A DNA stretch of 64,000 nt from the NCBI GenBank assembly GCA_003116975.1, contig BGKB01000046.1:248001-312000 (forward strand), read 5' to 3'. This DNA is from Aurantiochytrium sp. KH105. Lineage: Eukaryota > Sar > Bigyra > Thraustochytrida > Thraustochytriidae. Position 1 is the stretch's first letter, and each line of letters begins with the position of its first letter. Made by a program: the position numbers and the translations under genes. The notes below the pieces were generated by a model. It was not told the origin of the DNA and ran no database searches. It worked only from the letters and a program-made list of their open reading frames with translations. Shown piece after piece: positions 20,090 to 30,700 of this stretch.

Positions 20090-22051
20090 TCATAAAGGTG
20101 CAAGAGCTGCTGTGTCTCTTTCATCGTGGTCGTCATCGTCATTGTCACTCCCGTACTCGCGCGGGACGCTTGAAGATACTTGCGGAAGCTGAAGAGAGCG
20201 GTACTCCATGCGCGCAGCCCGGCGACGACTTCGCGCAAGGAAGTAGCATGCGCATAGCGCAAAAACAGCGCTCATGACCAGACCTGCAGCAACACTTTGG
20301 AAAAACGAATTGCTCGTTGTGTCTGAGTCCATCGTGGGAGGAGGCAGTACCTCTGTTGCCCCGGATTCGACAGCGCAAGCCGGATGTGAGCGAGCAAAGC
20401 GCTGCCCAAATGCATTCGGTCCCGTAAGCGAGTCAAGTGCGATTGTGTCTGTCGCTGCACTGGCTAGACGGGCCAAATCAGCATCGTCCACGCTGACTTT
20501 GTACAAGACACAATCTCGACCGTCGAGAATGCCAAGTGTCAGGGTTGCAAAGGTGCCTTCCAGAGCCTGGCGCTCGATTGGAAAATGTACGGGAGCGTTG
20601 TGAAATTTTGCAGGGATCGGCAAGAGCTGCGTGAAGCGCGTTGTCGTAGTTTGTGCGGGATGATCGGGGCGCAGAAAGACTTGCACGGGACCCCAAGAGT
20701 TCCACAGACCACCGTTCTCCACAACGGCGGTAATATCGAGAGCACCCTGCTCGTTATTGGTCACTTGCACGCGCTGCAAGCGCAGGTAACTACCGGCAGC
20801 GAGCACGGCTTGCAGCACCATGTCAATGTTTGCCTGCGCGAGGGCGTCGACGGTGTCAGCGTCGGGCCAGAATCCGTCTCGGCCAGGTTTGGCATCAACC
20901 CATGCGTCACCTGGACCGACTTCTGGAGACATGGCGTAAATCCCATGGGCGTCAAACATCCAGTCGGCAGCATCACCGTCAACAGCATAGCCGACTGCCT
21001 TAAAGGAGTGTGCGGTATGAAAGTGGTTCTGCCCGGCAAAATCGCGCCCAAGGCGCAGATAAAACTCAGATTCTTCGTTCGACATGCCTTTGCTTTTGCA
21101 CGACCAAGGCAAGAGAAGGAATTTACCGAACGAGTGGAGATTGAGCGCGGTGGTGAAATTGGAGCGTTCGACAAGATCACGAATGGCTTGGGACTCGGGT
21201 TCGGAAAACGGAACTGGGCCTTGATAATCTTCATCACAGGGATTGAGGCTTGCGCCGCGTCGTATGGGGTCGTCCTTGTCGTCCTCAAAAAAGCATGTGG
21301 CGTAGTTCCGGTTCAGGTCGACTCCAAGTTTCCCCAAGCTGCAATATTTGGGGCTCGGGGGCGGCGCGCGATTTTTTCGTTGCATCGCATGCCGGATGGC
21401 TCCGGGATAAGCGGCCAGCTGCTCTTCGTTGTAGACATAACCATCGGGATTCACGACAGGGATAATCCACATGCGTCTTGAACGCAAGATGTAGTATGCC
21501 CAGGCGTCTTTGTAATCTTCTTGATCTTTGTTGGTGTCGTTGTCGTCTGTGTTGAAATCGTCGTCTACAACAGAGAAGATGGTCTCGAGCGTTTTCACGA
21601 GCGCCATCATGGAAACGCACTCGCGAGAATGGTGCATGGCGTTGAGCAGGGCTTCTGGGACGCGTGTGTCTTGAGCGCCAGCTTGGCATTGTCCGACGCA
21701 GAGAGCAGAAATCGGCCTGCCCTCCACAGACTTGCCGATCTCCTCTCGCGTGACCCATTGAGGAAACTCTCTTGCGAGTTGATTAATATACGCCTCGCTG
21801 GCTTCCCACGTGAGGCAACCTCGAAGCGTGGCGACTGGAGAGCGGCCTCGTTGTGTCGGGCTCTGGGTCGGTCTTCTTGAAGGCGCAACAATCTCGTTGA
21901 CGGTGGGGTTTTCTGACCGTGGCTGCGTCTGCGCGGCGGTCACCGACAGTGGCTCTGTACTGGCGCGTCGCAAGTGGGCACTCGCACCTGCGCGCGCCAG
22001 GCACACACTGTGCGCCAGAATGGCGAGCGCCACGAGAGCCTTGGCTCGCAT
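20090..22051 (-). CDS. Membrane-anchored M14 zinc carboxypeptidase
   Basis: 653 residues from the ATG at 22051. An upstream in-frame start would add 18 residues, but this one places a signal peptide (MRAKALVALAILAHSVCLARA) at the N-terminus. The peptidase domain covers roughly residues 80-420. The zinc ligands are in HHSRECVSM (His and Glu) and in LNLHSFGKFLLLPW (His); LGVDLNRNY and NPDGYVYNEE are the substrate-binding signatures; MSPEVGPGDAW carries the expected catalytic Glu. A beta-rich domain follows, then a membrane helix (AAGLVMSAVFALCACYFLA) about 60 residues from the end and a basic-then-acidic cytoplasmic tail. The arrangement resembles type-I anchored metallocarboxypeptidases (CPD/CPM-like), which trim C-terminal residues from secreted or surface proteins. 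Substrate preference cannot be read from the sequence. Confidence 0.93.
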   Translation of the reverse strand: MRAKALVALAILAHSVCLARAGASAHLRRASTEPLSVTAAQTQPRSENPTVNEIVAPSRRPTQSPTQRGRSPVATLRGCLTWEASEAYINQLAREFPQWVTREEIGKSVEGRPISALCVGQCQAGAQDTRVPEALLNAMHHSRECVSMMALVKTLETIFSVVDDDFNTDDNDTNKDQEDYKDAWAYYILRSRRMWIIPVVNPDGYVYNEEQLAAYPGAIRHAMQRKNRAPPPSPKYCSLGKLGVDLNRNYATCFFEDDKDDPIRRGASLNPCDEDYQGPVPFSEPESQAIRDLVERSNFTTALNLHSFGKFLLLPWSCKSKGMSNEESEFYLRLGRDFAGQNHFHTAHSFKAVGYAVDGDAADWMFDAHGIYAMSPEVGPGDAWVDAKPGRDGFWPDADTVDALAQANIDMVLQAVLAAGSYLRLQRVQVTNNEQGALDITAVVENGGLWNSWGPVQVFLRPDHPAQTTTTRFTQLLPIPAKFHNAPVHFPIERQALEGTFATLTLGILDGRDCVLYKVSVDDADLARLASAATDTIALDSLTGPNAFGQRFARSHPACAVESGATEVLPPPTMDSDTTSNSFFQSVAAGLVMSAVFALCACYFLARSRRRAARMEYRSLQLPQVSSSVPREYGSDNDDDDHDERDTAALAPL

Positions 22052-23295
22052 GGGCTCAGTCTTTGCAAGCCTTTCTCCCTTGCTCTTTCCACAGAAATCT
22101 TTCATTTCATGGAAATCGTTTGGCGGTGTGGGACCGACCTATCGTCTTCAAGAGCAGCGGCATCAGCACCTTCACCAAAAGCGACCTAACATCTATATCG
22201 ATCCCCGCGAGCCCAGATCGCGCCTTCACGACCAAGCCCGGCCCGAACGCGCGAAGTGACGGCCTCCCTTGGCATAGGATCAAGACCTACTTTGTGCGGC
22301 AAGCTTGCGTGGGCAGGGACAGGATTTTGCGGACTTTGTGCAATCGCTGTCTCAAGAGGCGACGGGCTCGTACCGCAGCATAGCCGCAGCCGTCATAAAG
22401 TTCATGGGCAACCTCGTTTTGTGCACGTCCGACTGATGCAGTTTGGCAGTGATAAATCTCTTTTTATCCTTGGCAAAACCATCAAAACGATGACCAGAAA
22501 GAAAGCCATCAGAAGAAAGTTCAAAACAAAGTAATTTTGCGTTCTTGACATGATCTAATCTGGGCAACTAGGTCTTGTCCACATTATGATTTTGTGACCT
22601 CCGAGATACGCTTACAGCTCGCTAATCCAAAATACTTGGGCCTTGCGGGAACTGGACGTCAGTTGACAAAAATCACTGCGACAAAGTGGGATAGTCGCGG
22701 GACGTGAAGTACGATAAGCCCGGGGAAGAAGTCAACACGCGCATACAGCACACAGAAAGTGCTTTCAGGGATATAAAATAATCAAATTCGTTGGAACGTC
22801 GTCCCAAATTGGGAATTTTACTGCCGTTCTGATTTTTAAACTTCAGGCACGCAAGTTTAATGTTCGCTTTTGAATTTCTTGCGCACTTTCAAATACCCAC
22901 ATACGTTTGCTTTTCGATACTCTCCCGAAACTAAAAAAAGAGCCCTCTCTGGTTTTGTGTTATGTGATAAATATCTGCTTGAGCTGCTGCTCCGTTGCTT
23001 CCAGTACTTACGGTGTGTTCTGAGATTGTGACGAATCGAGAGCCTGAAGTGCGGCTAGCCTTGCAGCACCGTTCAACTGTATGTTCTATGTAACTCGATT
23101 TTGCATCCGATATCTGCCCACGATGCATCTGATCGTAGCAAAGTTCGGCAAGACACCGCGTGAAGTGTCAGTGAGGACCGGTGGACTCACTCTGTCCTGA
23201 TCAGTATTCTTTGGCCTGTTGGAGTCCGCGAGCGCCTCAGAGCAAGCTGGTTGCCGAATTCGGACAGCTAGATCCATAAACTTTAACAGGCACTT
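22052..23295. other. AT-richer intergenic region
   Basis: 1.2 kb upstream of the carboxypeptidase gene. From about 22430 the DNA is clearly lower in GC than the surrounding genes. Only short frames occur, and I see no repeat or RNA gene. Confidence 0.5.
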
Positions 23296-23750
23296 TCATT
23301 CAATGTGCGCAGCAGTTGACAAGAAGAGGACCTTCATCCCTTGCCTGACCGTGAAGTTAGCGGTGACGTCAAGCTCGTTCGCGGCTGCAGTGATGCGCTT
23401 GGCGTCGTCCTCCACGTCGACACTGACTACCACGCGTCTGAAAGGCTTCATTGAGTTTACGCTCTGCTCGGGCGTGGCATGGCGTCGGCAATCTTCATTC
23501 TGCAGCTATAAGTCTCTGATACTCTTGTCAGTTCAGAACGTGGAGGCTGGAAGGAAATTTAGTGTTTCGGCCAAATTGAACGGTTTATGTTGTTGCTGAT
23601 GATGTGGCGAGCATGGCGCCTCGCAGTTTCTTTCACATGCACCTTGCTTACCTTCATAGCATTCGTGCCGTCGCTTTGCCACGAGGTCTCTCCTGGGACA
23701 AGGATGATATAAGTTGAAACTGCGTTCCACATGTGACCTTCGATGAGCAT
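23296..23750 (-). CDS. Small two-exon gene, unknown, 102 aa
   Basis: Exons 23750-23652 and 23505-23296 are joined across a 146-bp intron (GTAAGC...TATAG), in phase. Exon 1 reads MLIEGHMWNAVSTYIILV and ends GTNAMK. Exon 2 contains SMKPFRRVVVSVDVEDDAKR and VTANFTVRQGMKVLFLSTAA. Exon 2 is markedly GC-rich at third codon positions inside an AT-richer region and has a balanced D/E/K/V content, a strong coding sign for such a short frame. The family is not recognised. A further upstream exon is possible because no promoter is evident. The opposite strand is also open here but reads as Ser/Thr-rich noise. Confidence 0.45.
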
Positions 23751-24389
23751 TTTTCTGAATACTGAAGGAGATCAGTACGCCGCATCCACACTTCTTGAGA
23801 CGAACTTCCGTAAAGTACATTTGGTTGCGCCCTTTACGAGTAAACACAAAGAGACACAATCAATGCACTGATTCAAAGGCACCATTTTCGGGCCTTCCAA
23901 TAATTTTAAAGCGAGACTACCCAGATGTTCCTTGCGTACTCGGGCAAATCAACAACCCATTTGAATTTCAATAATCCTTTATCCGAGCCCTACGCAACGC
24001 CATCCTCATTGCGCGTTTCTATGATGATGAGCACGACTGCACCACTCACATTGGGGACCTTAGCGATCCGACGAACGATACGTACGAGTGAGAGAATTTA
24101 GTTGTTGCCTTTGGCAACGTAAAAACAGGAAAGAATTCCCGCAAGCAAAAGCAAGCAAGGAAGGAATCAAGTAAGAGAAAAGTGGGTTCATGAAGTTCAT
24201 TGTACAGCATTATAATGGTGGGTTTGCTCGATCGTGAACACGAGGGGCCTGGTCTTTGTGAGTGATGCTTGCGCATATCGCACGTGTTGGGCGTGATCGC
24301 GCCCAAATATACCTCGATGGCCACAATGTGGAGTCAGAATTATACGCAAAAGAGGTGTCATGGTCGTGGAGTGCGCAAATTCAATCAGC
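23751..24389. other. AT-richer intergenic region
   Basis: Moderate-to-low GC DNA between the small spliced gene and the 3' end of the PT-stalk gene. No coding signal, repeat or RNA gene is seen. Confidence 0.5.
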
Positions 24390-25964
24390 TTAGCCAGGGC
24401 TGTAAAAGGGCCGGGGTGTGGGTTCTGGCGTGGCTTCTTCGTCATCGGACACGGTAGGCGGCGTGAATCCCCAAGTAGAATCGTCTTCGACCGGGGTCGG
24501 TGCTGGGGTCGGTGACGAGGTCGTCGGCGTTGTGCCTCCCCAGCCAAATGGTCTTTGAACGGGCGCATTTGTCGGGATCGACGTGGGTGCCATCGTAGGT
24601 CGCGCCGTAGGGAAACTTGTTGGGAAAGATGTCGGTGAGGCCGTAGGTGTGCTCGTGGGCGATGTTGTCGGGGAAGCAGTGGGCCATTCCGTGGGCTTGG
24701 GCGTGGGAAAGGCTGTCGGGAACTCGGTGGGAAATGGCGTCGGCGAAATTGTTGGTTTGGGCGTGGGGAATGCAGTCGGAAAGGCCGTCGGAAAAGCTGT
24801 GGGCGACTCCGTCGGCTTCACCGTCGGAAAAGCTGTTGGGAAACTTGTCGGAAAAGATGTAGGAGATTCCGTGGGTTTTGCTGTCGGGAATGCCGTGGGC
24901 CATTCTGTAGGGCTTTTTGTAGGGAATACCGTGGGGAAATCGGTCGGGAAAGCCGTGGGGAAAGCCGTCGGAAACGAGGTGGGCGACTCCGTGGGCTTGC
25001 TCGTAGGAAAGGCCGTGGGAAAGGCAGTAGGAAATGACGTGGGCGACTCTGTGGGCTTGCTCGTGGGAAAGGCTGTAGGAAAGGATGTAGGGGAACTGGT
25101 GGGCTTGCTTGTGGGAAATGCCGTAGGCCACTCTGTGGGCTTGCTCGTGGGGAACAATGTCGGGAACGCTGTAGGAAAGGGCGTCGGAGAAGATGTAGGA
25201 AAGGTTGTTGGGGCTTCGCTTCTGCCTGCCGTCGGCGACGTGCCCCCCCACCCAAAGGGCTGAGGCGTAGGCTGCCTTGTCGGAGAGAGTGTTGGAGATG
25301 TTGTCGGGCGAATTTCATCCGAAACGGGCGCGGGCGTGGGTGACCAGCTCTCGACCCAGACGGTGGGCTGTGACGTGGGCGCGGTGGTTCGTTCGGCTGT
25401 GGCAGTGGGTGTCTCGGCGACGGTAGGGTACGGGGTCTCGGGCGAGGCCGTGGGCGCGCTGGAGCTATCCTCCTCTTGGCAGTCAGCAGTGACCGTGCAG
25501 GCGCTCGCGGTACTGTACGAGCAGCCGGTGTAAAGGGCGCAAACGTCTTCGGAGAGAACATCGACGTTGCAGCCTCCAATAGGGATGTCGTAGCATTTGC
25601 ATGCCTCGGAGGCGGCGCAGCTCGAAGCGTCATCGTCCCACTCGCAGCCGTTAGCGGCAATGCAGTCGCTCTCGGCGGAAAAGTCCGAGCATGAGGTCGA
25701 GCTGCCAAAGTCGCAGCTTTCTGGTCTATCGGAGACTGTGCCGATTTCAATGCCGTCGGTGTCGGCCGCGACGAGAGCGCCGCTATCGTTACTACTAACG
25801 CTGGTCCCCCCCGTGGAGACGCTGACGGCGACTGCGACTACCACTGCAACACCGACGAGCGCCACGCCTGCTTTGATGGCGCGCCTCGCATTGTCGGAGA
25901 GATCGTACCACCACGACCTGGACTCATCCATGCGGTCGCGGATGGCGAGCATGCCCTCGGACAT
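24390..25964 (-). CDS. Cys-rich type II membrane protein with long Pro-Thr stalk (paralogue A)
   Basis: 524 residues from ATG 25964. A short cytoplasmic tail (MSEGMLAIRDRMDESRSWW) is followed by one membrane helix (about 31-50, AGVALVGVAVVVAVAVSVS), so the rest lies outside the cell or in the lumen. Residues about 84-163 hold two tandem six-cysteine modules with spacing C-x7-C-x8-C-x5-C-x8-C-x5-C, including NGCEWDDDASSC and YTGCSYSTASAC. From about residue 175 to 490 the chain is a Pro-Thr stalk built of units such as FPTSKPTESPTSFPTAFP, probably O-glycosylated and extended. FGWGGT(S/T)PT occurs at both ends of the stalk. The architecture suggests a cell-surface or wall protein. It is a clear relative of the protein at 33698-34486, which shares the IGTV segment, both Cys modules and a PT stalk. 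Confidence 0.8.
   Translation of the reverse strand: MSEGMLAIRDRMDESRSWWYDLSDNARRAIKAGVALVGVAVVVAVAVSVSTGGTSVSSNDSGALVAADTDGIEIGTVSDRPESCDFGSSTSCSDFSAESDCIAANGCEWDDDASSCAASEACKCYDIPIGGCNVDVLSEDVCALYTGCSYSTASACTVTADCQEEDSSSAPTASPETPYPTVAETPTATAERTTAPTSQPTVWVESWSPTPAPVSDEIRPTTSPTLSPTRQPTPQPFGWGGTSPTAGRSEAPTTFPTSSPTPFPTAFPTLFPTSKPTEWPTAFPTSKPTSSPTSFPTAFPTSKPTESPTSFPTAFPTAFPTSKPTESPTSFPTAFPTAFPTDFPTVFPTKSPTEWPTAFPTAKPTESPTSFPTSFPTAFPTVKPTESPTAFPTAFPTAFPTPKPTISPTPFPTEFPTAFPTPKPTEWPTASPTTSPTSTPTASPTSFPTSFPTARPTMAPTSIPTNAPVQRPFGWGGTTPTTSSPTPAPTPVEDDSTWGFTPPTVSDDEEATPEPTPRPFYSPG
24560..25260 (-). repeat. Coding minisatellite of the PT stalk
   Basis: Degenerate tandem units of about 12 and 60 bp encode (F/S/K/A)-x-PT blocks. 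The near-identical larger units in the 24.75-25.15 kb part suggest recent expansion by slippage or unequal exchange. The complementary strand is accidentally open through the array as a G-x-x-V-G repeat. Confidence 0.8.
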
Positions 25965-26684
25965 GGTTGTGGCGGCGCTGGCGCGAGATGCTGCTGCAGC
26001 AGCAGTAAACGCAAAAGCACGTCAGCAGCTGCGTGCGTGCGTCCTTGCGTGCGTGCGTGCGTGAGCCCCCACTCGCTAGAGAGCTGGCTCCTCCTCGTTT
26101 GATTTCTGCTGTCTCTGCTGTCCGCTAGCTAAGCTATCTAGCTCGCTCTCCCTGCCTGCCGGCCGGCACGGGCCTCCGCTTCTCGCTCTTTTCTTTCCTT
26201 TTCTTCCCCCCTACGTTTGTAAGCCCAGCTTCGATCGACGCTGACTCCGACGCGTGCGCGTGCACTCTAGAATGGATTCGCACGGGCGTCCTCTCCTCCT
26301 CGCACCGCCGGTCCAATCGATCGATCACTGCTGCTTTGCTTTTGCTTTCGCTTTCCTTTGCTTTGGGGTCGGGTCGCCCGAAGATGAGTCAATTTCTCCC
26401 TCGCTCCCTCCCGCCCTCACACTCGGTCCCTCGCTCGCTCGCTCGGTCGCCCGGGCTGCAGCCTCTGCCGGGGCTGCCTCTCCCTCGCTCTCCTCGCGGC
26501 CGCGCCGGGCTCGCAGGCGCCGCGCCGCGCGGGTTCGGGCCTGGCTAGTTGGTTTTTGCGCGCCGCCCTTTGCGTGCTCGCTGGTCTGCGCCAGCTAGCC
26601 AGCCCGCGGAGCGGCCACAGCTAGAGAGAGCTCTAGCTTGCTAGGCTTTCTTTGTTGCTTTAGCAGCGCCTCCTGCACGCGCCG

Positions 26685-26685
26685 C

Positions 26686-26749
<64 letters not shown>

Positions 26750-26752
26750 TGC
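26685..26752. repeat. (CTTT)n microsatellite
   Basis: About 16 near-perfect copies of CTTT, a pure pyrimidine run on the plus strand. Confidence 0.95.
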
Positions 26753-27448
26753 CTTTTTTTATTTTTTTTCCTGCTTTCTTTCCTGCTGGGCTCGACGAGG
26801 CCTGCTTGCTCGCTCTGCTTCGGTTGGCTTGCGGTCTCGCAGCCGCGCCTCTGTCTCGCCGCGGCACGCGCGGAGCCCGACGGCTCGGGACCGCGGGAGA
26901 CGCGCGCGCGCACAAACGCGGCGCTCCGCTGCTGCGCAGCTCAGCGCGTGCGTAGCCCGGCTTGGCTCGGCTCGGCTCGGCGCGGCTTGAATGCCCTGGC
27001 GTGGATCGAGCGACCGCGCGCTGAGACTCCGGCGTCACGGGCGAGGCGTGCCTGCTCCGCTCCGCTCTGCGCCGCTCTGCCTCCTCGCTGCGCGCCGCTG
27101 CTCAGCTCCGCGCGCCTCGCTCGGCCTGCGCGGCCGCCGCTCCTCGCGCGTCTGCCCGCCTTCCGCCGCGCCGCGCCGCGCGCCCTGGAGCGCTGTCTCG
27201 CCCGCGCGCCGCCTCGCCCGAGCTGCGATGCGCCAATTTTTCAAAAATTCAAAATCGCCGCCGCGCTCGATCAGCCGACCGCGCGCCCGCCGCTCCTCCG
27301 CGCGGCCTCGCTCCGCTCTGCCCGCGCTCCCGCTCCTCGCGCGCCTCCGCGCGGCCGCGTCTCCCTCCCTCCCTCCCTCCCTCGCCGCGTCCGCGCGGCG
27401 CGTGCAGCGTTTGCCGCGCTCCTTCGCCGCGCTCGGGCTCTGCTCCGC

Positions 27449-27551
27449 CTCCCTCCCTCCCCTTCTCCCTCTCCTCCTTCTCCTTCTCCTTCTCCTTCTT
27501 CTCCTTCTTCTCCTTCTCCCTCTCCTTCTCCTCCTTCTCCTTTCCTCTTCC
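27449..27551. repeat. Homopyrimidine TTCTCC tract
   Basis: About 100 bp of almost pure pyrimidine on the plus strand built from TTCTCC/CCCTCC units. It is a candidate for triplex or strand-slippage behaviour. Confidence 0.9.
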
Positions 27552-27821
27552 TGCCCGGCCTGGGTCGCTCGCGCCGCGCGAGCGAGCGCGAAGCGCGGCG
27601 ACTCACGCGGGCCCGCGCTGCGCGCCGCCTACGGCGCGGGGAACGGAGCGAGGGCCGCCGGCGCGGGGCGGCGAGGGGATGGCGAGATGAAGATGCGGGA
27701 CTCGGCTCGCGGCGGGCGCGCGGGCAAGGCTTGGATGGATGGATGGATGGATGGGCCCGGCAAAGATAGCGACGCCGCGAGGACGACGAGGCGGCCGCGC
27801 GGCGGAGGCGAGGAGGGCGGC

Positions 27822-27881
27822 GGCGGAGGGGAGGGGAGAGGGAGGGAAGAGGGAGGGAGGGAGGGAGGGAGGGAGGGAGGA
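27822..27881. repeat. Homopurine (GGGA)n tract
   Basis: A plus-strand purine tract of GGGA/GGAG units, about 60 bp. It is complementary in kind to the pyrimidine tract 300 bp upstream, so the two could pair in single strands. Confidence 0.9.
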
Positions 27882-29233
27882 CGCGGCGACTCGGAAACTC
27901 GCGCGGCCTCGTCCCGCCGCCGCGGCGCCGCGGTCTCTGCGTAAGCAGGGCTTCCCGCGGGCGAGAAAGGAACTGCGCGCCGCCGGATGCTACGAGTTTA
28001 AGCAGACACGCGGCCGCTACTGTCGCCACAGCTGGCTGGCGCTCGCAGCCGCGTCCGAGCCAGGACTTTACCACATATCCAGGCCGAGCCAACAAGCCAA
28101 CGCCGCCGGGCGCGAGGGCAAACGAGCGGCGCAGCGCAGGGCAGGCCGGGGCCTCTGCCAGCGTCTGTGCTGCAACGCGCAGCCGCGGCAGGTTTCGCGC
28201 CGTGAGCCTCGGCGGGCAGTCTTCGTGCCGCCACGCCCGCTGCTGCACTGCTGCACGCCCAAACACACCTAACTAACTAACCACCGATGGTTGGAACGAG
28301 CGACCGAATGAAAGAAAGAAAGGACCGTGGATAGCGCACTTGCCCGGCGAGATTCTCCACTTGCAGACCGCCAGCTGCCGACTGCCGGGACGGCCAGAGC
28401 AATAGAGCGAGCGCGACTGAACAAAAAACCAACAAAAACAAAATGGAGGGTCCTTTTTGCGCAGTGCAGCCAAAATGGAGCTCGAGCGCATCGCATCCAA
28501 CTATCCACGTATCCAACCCGTCCACGCGCCCGCCGCACCGACGCCGATGTGACGCTCGCGTGCCGCATGACGGCGGCGCTGAAGAACCGAGGCGCAGGCC
28601 GCCGAAACGAGCCCGGTCCTTGCGGTTGGGCGACAGCGACACGACTGGCTGGCTGGCGCCTCAAGAAAGGAAAGAAGGAAAGATAGGAAGTTGGCTTCTT
28701 GGCGAGCATGCGCATCCAGGAAGAAGGAGAAGCAGTGCGCAGTACTTTGCAACACACACACACACACTCACACCAAGCAAGCAAGCAAACCAGCGACGAC
28801 GCGCGAAATGCAATCGGGCGCGCGGCGTTCGTCCCTTCCTCCTTTTACCTCTCTATCTTTCTTCTGGTTGGTTGATGCGGCCGATGGCGCACACCATCTA
28901 TCGATCCATGCTTGCGTCCCCCACGCGACCAATCGACCCCCTCCTCTCGACAACGGTGTGCGCCTAGGTAGTACGCCTAGCTAGATTGACTCTGGTGATG
29001 ATGAAGTAAGTGAAGCACGCACCGGCTGCCAAATGATCGGCCGGGCCTCGATTGGTGGACGAGTGAGGCCTGGCGATCGTACGGTATGCAGCCCCGGGTG
29101 GGTGTGTGTGCACCGAGCACGACGCGCCAGCTCTGCTGGCGAGGCCACGCGAAGCACCGCGAGCAAGGGGTTGGTGGGCCTGATGAAAGCATTCGCAGCC
29201 ATGTGGAAAGAAATCTTCTGTTGTTCTATTTAT

Positions 29234-30622
29234 TCATGAAGATGCGTCCGAGGACGAAGTCGTCTGGGCAGAGTCGCTGTCGTCGTCAGAATACTCTGTC
29301 GTGCTAGGCTTGCCGCTCCCCGAGGCGCCACGGCCACCGCTCTCTTGGCGGGCTCCCGAATTGCCAGCAGCAGCAGCGTCGTCACTCTTCTCGTTGTCTT
29401 CCGAGGGACGCGTAAATGATCTGAGACATTTCGGAGTGGGCAACGGATGCTTGTTTGCAATCTCGACAGCCATGAAAATGGAGCCAATCAAATACGAAAT
29501 GGAACCCCAAAAGGAAGACAAGTACGAGCCATACGTTTGACAACAAATCGTGTCTCCATTGGAGTTGACAATGATGCCAAAAATAGCACACAAGAGAAAA
29601 CCCAGGCCTCCAATGGAGTTGAAAAAGCTGCTGTACCAGCCGAGAGAGCCCAAATTGGGCACATACCAAGCGTACTGCGTCTCGAGCATCAGCACGATTG
29701 GCGCATAGAGAAAACAAAACGTACTAACGATGCGAAAACCGTAGACGAAAACATCGAGAAGAATGAAATTGGTGCTCGGGATGACCGTGTCGCTCGCGTC
29801 GAAAATCGGGAGCTGCATCGTGTTGGTGAAAAGAAACATGGCGCTCCCGATGAACTGGACACTGGCGGCTCGCTGGCCCGAATCCTCAAACTTGAGTGCA
29901 AACAAGCGCCACTTCTTGCGTCCCTTTTGAATGCGCGGAACCTGATGCAGCATCTGGTTGTAGTCCTCGTAATCTGTCTTGGACAGCCGGTATCCGAATT
30001 CCAGCTCGGGCTGCGGATTGATGGCCTCGAGCAACTGAGCATAGGCGCCCGCCAGAAAGACAATGCTTCCAATGAAACCAAACACACCTGTGAGAATCAT
30101 CTGCTTTGACGTGCTTTCCGGAGGAAAGAGATTATAGTAGCCCTGCGCGATAAACAAGATCGATCCCCAGGCAAAGGTATGCGCGACCCACCATGATACG
30201 TTGCTTGGTTCCACGTTGAGCAGTTTGAGGTCGTGGCGCTGAATGTACGTATTGTCGGACTCGGTGTTCACGGTCGGGAAACGGTTCTTGCGGTGACTTC
30301 GCGAGTCCCATACAAATTCTCCATCAAAGTCGCCCGGGTGAAAAACCACCTCATGGTCGCTTCGCTGCTCGAGGCTCGTCACCTGCTCGGGAAGTTTGTC
30401 GAGATTGTCAACATCACGGAGACAGCGCAAGTCCTTGCCCCCGCTCTTGGCTGCTCGCTGCGCGTCTTTTACATTCATGCGCTTGCCGCGTTTCGAATGA
30501 TCTGAGGAATGCCCATTGTCTCTATCATTGCCATTTTCGTTCCCTTGAGCGTCCTGATGGTGGCGACCGTGTTCGAGGTCGTCCACCCGTCGATAATCGC
30601 TTTGCTCGCTGTCCCCCAGCAT
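29234..30622 (-). CDS. Six-helix membrane protein, possibly YrhK-like
   Basis: 462 residues from ATG 30622. The N-terminal ~150 residues are hydrophilic and charged (His/Asp/Arg-rich) and presumably cytoplasmic. Six hydrophobic helices follow, roughly WWVAHTFAWGSILFIAQGYY, ILTGVFGFIGSIVFLAGAYA, VQFIGSAMFLFTNTMQLP, DVFVYGFRIVSTFCFLYAPI, FFNSIGGLGFLLCAIFGIIV and FWGSISYLIGSIFMAVEIAN. Several share an F/W-x-x-G-S-x-x-F pattern, suggesting repeated hairpins as in YrhK-type proteins; that assignment is tentative. The tail is Ser/Asp/Gly-rich and disordered. No catalytic motif is seen, so a transporter or scaffold role cannot be separated. A 40-bp tandem duplication sits immediately upstream of the start codon. 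Confidence 0.8.
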   Translation of the reverse strand: MLGDSEQSDYRRVDDLEHGRHHQDAQGNENGNDRDNGHSSDHSKRGKRMNVKDAQRAAKSGGKDLRCLRDVDNLDKLPEQVTSLEQRSDHEVVFHPGDFDGEFVWDSRSHRKNRFPTVNTESDNTYIQRHDLKLLNVEPSNVSWWVAHTFAWGSILFIAQGYYNLFPPESTSKQMILTGVFGFIGSIVFLAGAYAQLLEAINPQPELEFGYRLSKTDYEDYNQMLHQVPRIQKGRKKWRLFALKFEDSGQRAASVQFIGSAMFLFTNTMQLPIFDASDTVIPSTNFILLDVFVYGFRIVSTFCFLYAPIVLMLETQYAWYVPNLGSLGWYSSFFNSIGGLGFLLCAIFGIIVNSNGDTICCQTYGSYLSSFWGSISYLIGSIFMAVEIANKHPLPTPKCLRSFTRPSEDNEKSDDAAAAGNSGARQESGGRGASGSGKPSTTEYSDDDSDSAQTTSSSDASS

Positions 30623-30700
30623 TGTATTGCAGGTCAGAACGCAAGAAAGACCTTTGCGAGATTGTATTGCAGGTCAGAACGCAAGAAAAACCTTTGCGAG
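30621..30700. repeat. 40-bp tandem duplication at a gene start
   Basis: Two head-to-tail 40-bp copies (30621-30660 and 30661-30700) differ at one base. The first copy overlaps the start codon of the minus-strand membrane-protein gene, so the duplication lies in its 5' UTR or promoter. A run of 15 C (30731-30745) follows. Confidence 0.95.

Larger units (their letters stand above)
25965..29233. other. GC-rich gene-poor interval with many microsatellites
   Basis: About 3.3 kb upstream of the PT-stalk gene. It contains (GTGC)n near 26033-26063, (CTTT)n at 26685-26752, (CTCGG)n near 26963-26985, (CCCT)n near 27360-27385, a pyrimidine tract at 27449-27551, (GGAT)n at 27733-27756, (GGGA)n at 27822-27881 and (CA)n near 28753-28770. 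Long frames occur on both strands but encode Arg/Ala/Pro/Ser-rich sequence dictated by composition. No defensible gene was found. Confidence 0.55.

Noticed and set aside
24583-25263. 226-residue plus-strand frame of G-x-x-V-G repeats
   Set aside because: It is the exact complement of the PT-stalk repeat. The Pro and Thr codons of the sense strand read as Gly and Val codons on the other, so openness is automatic.
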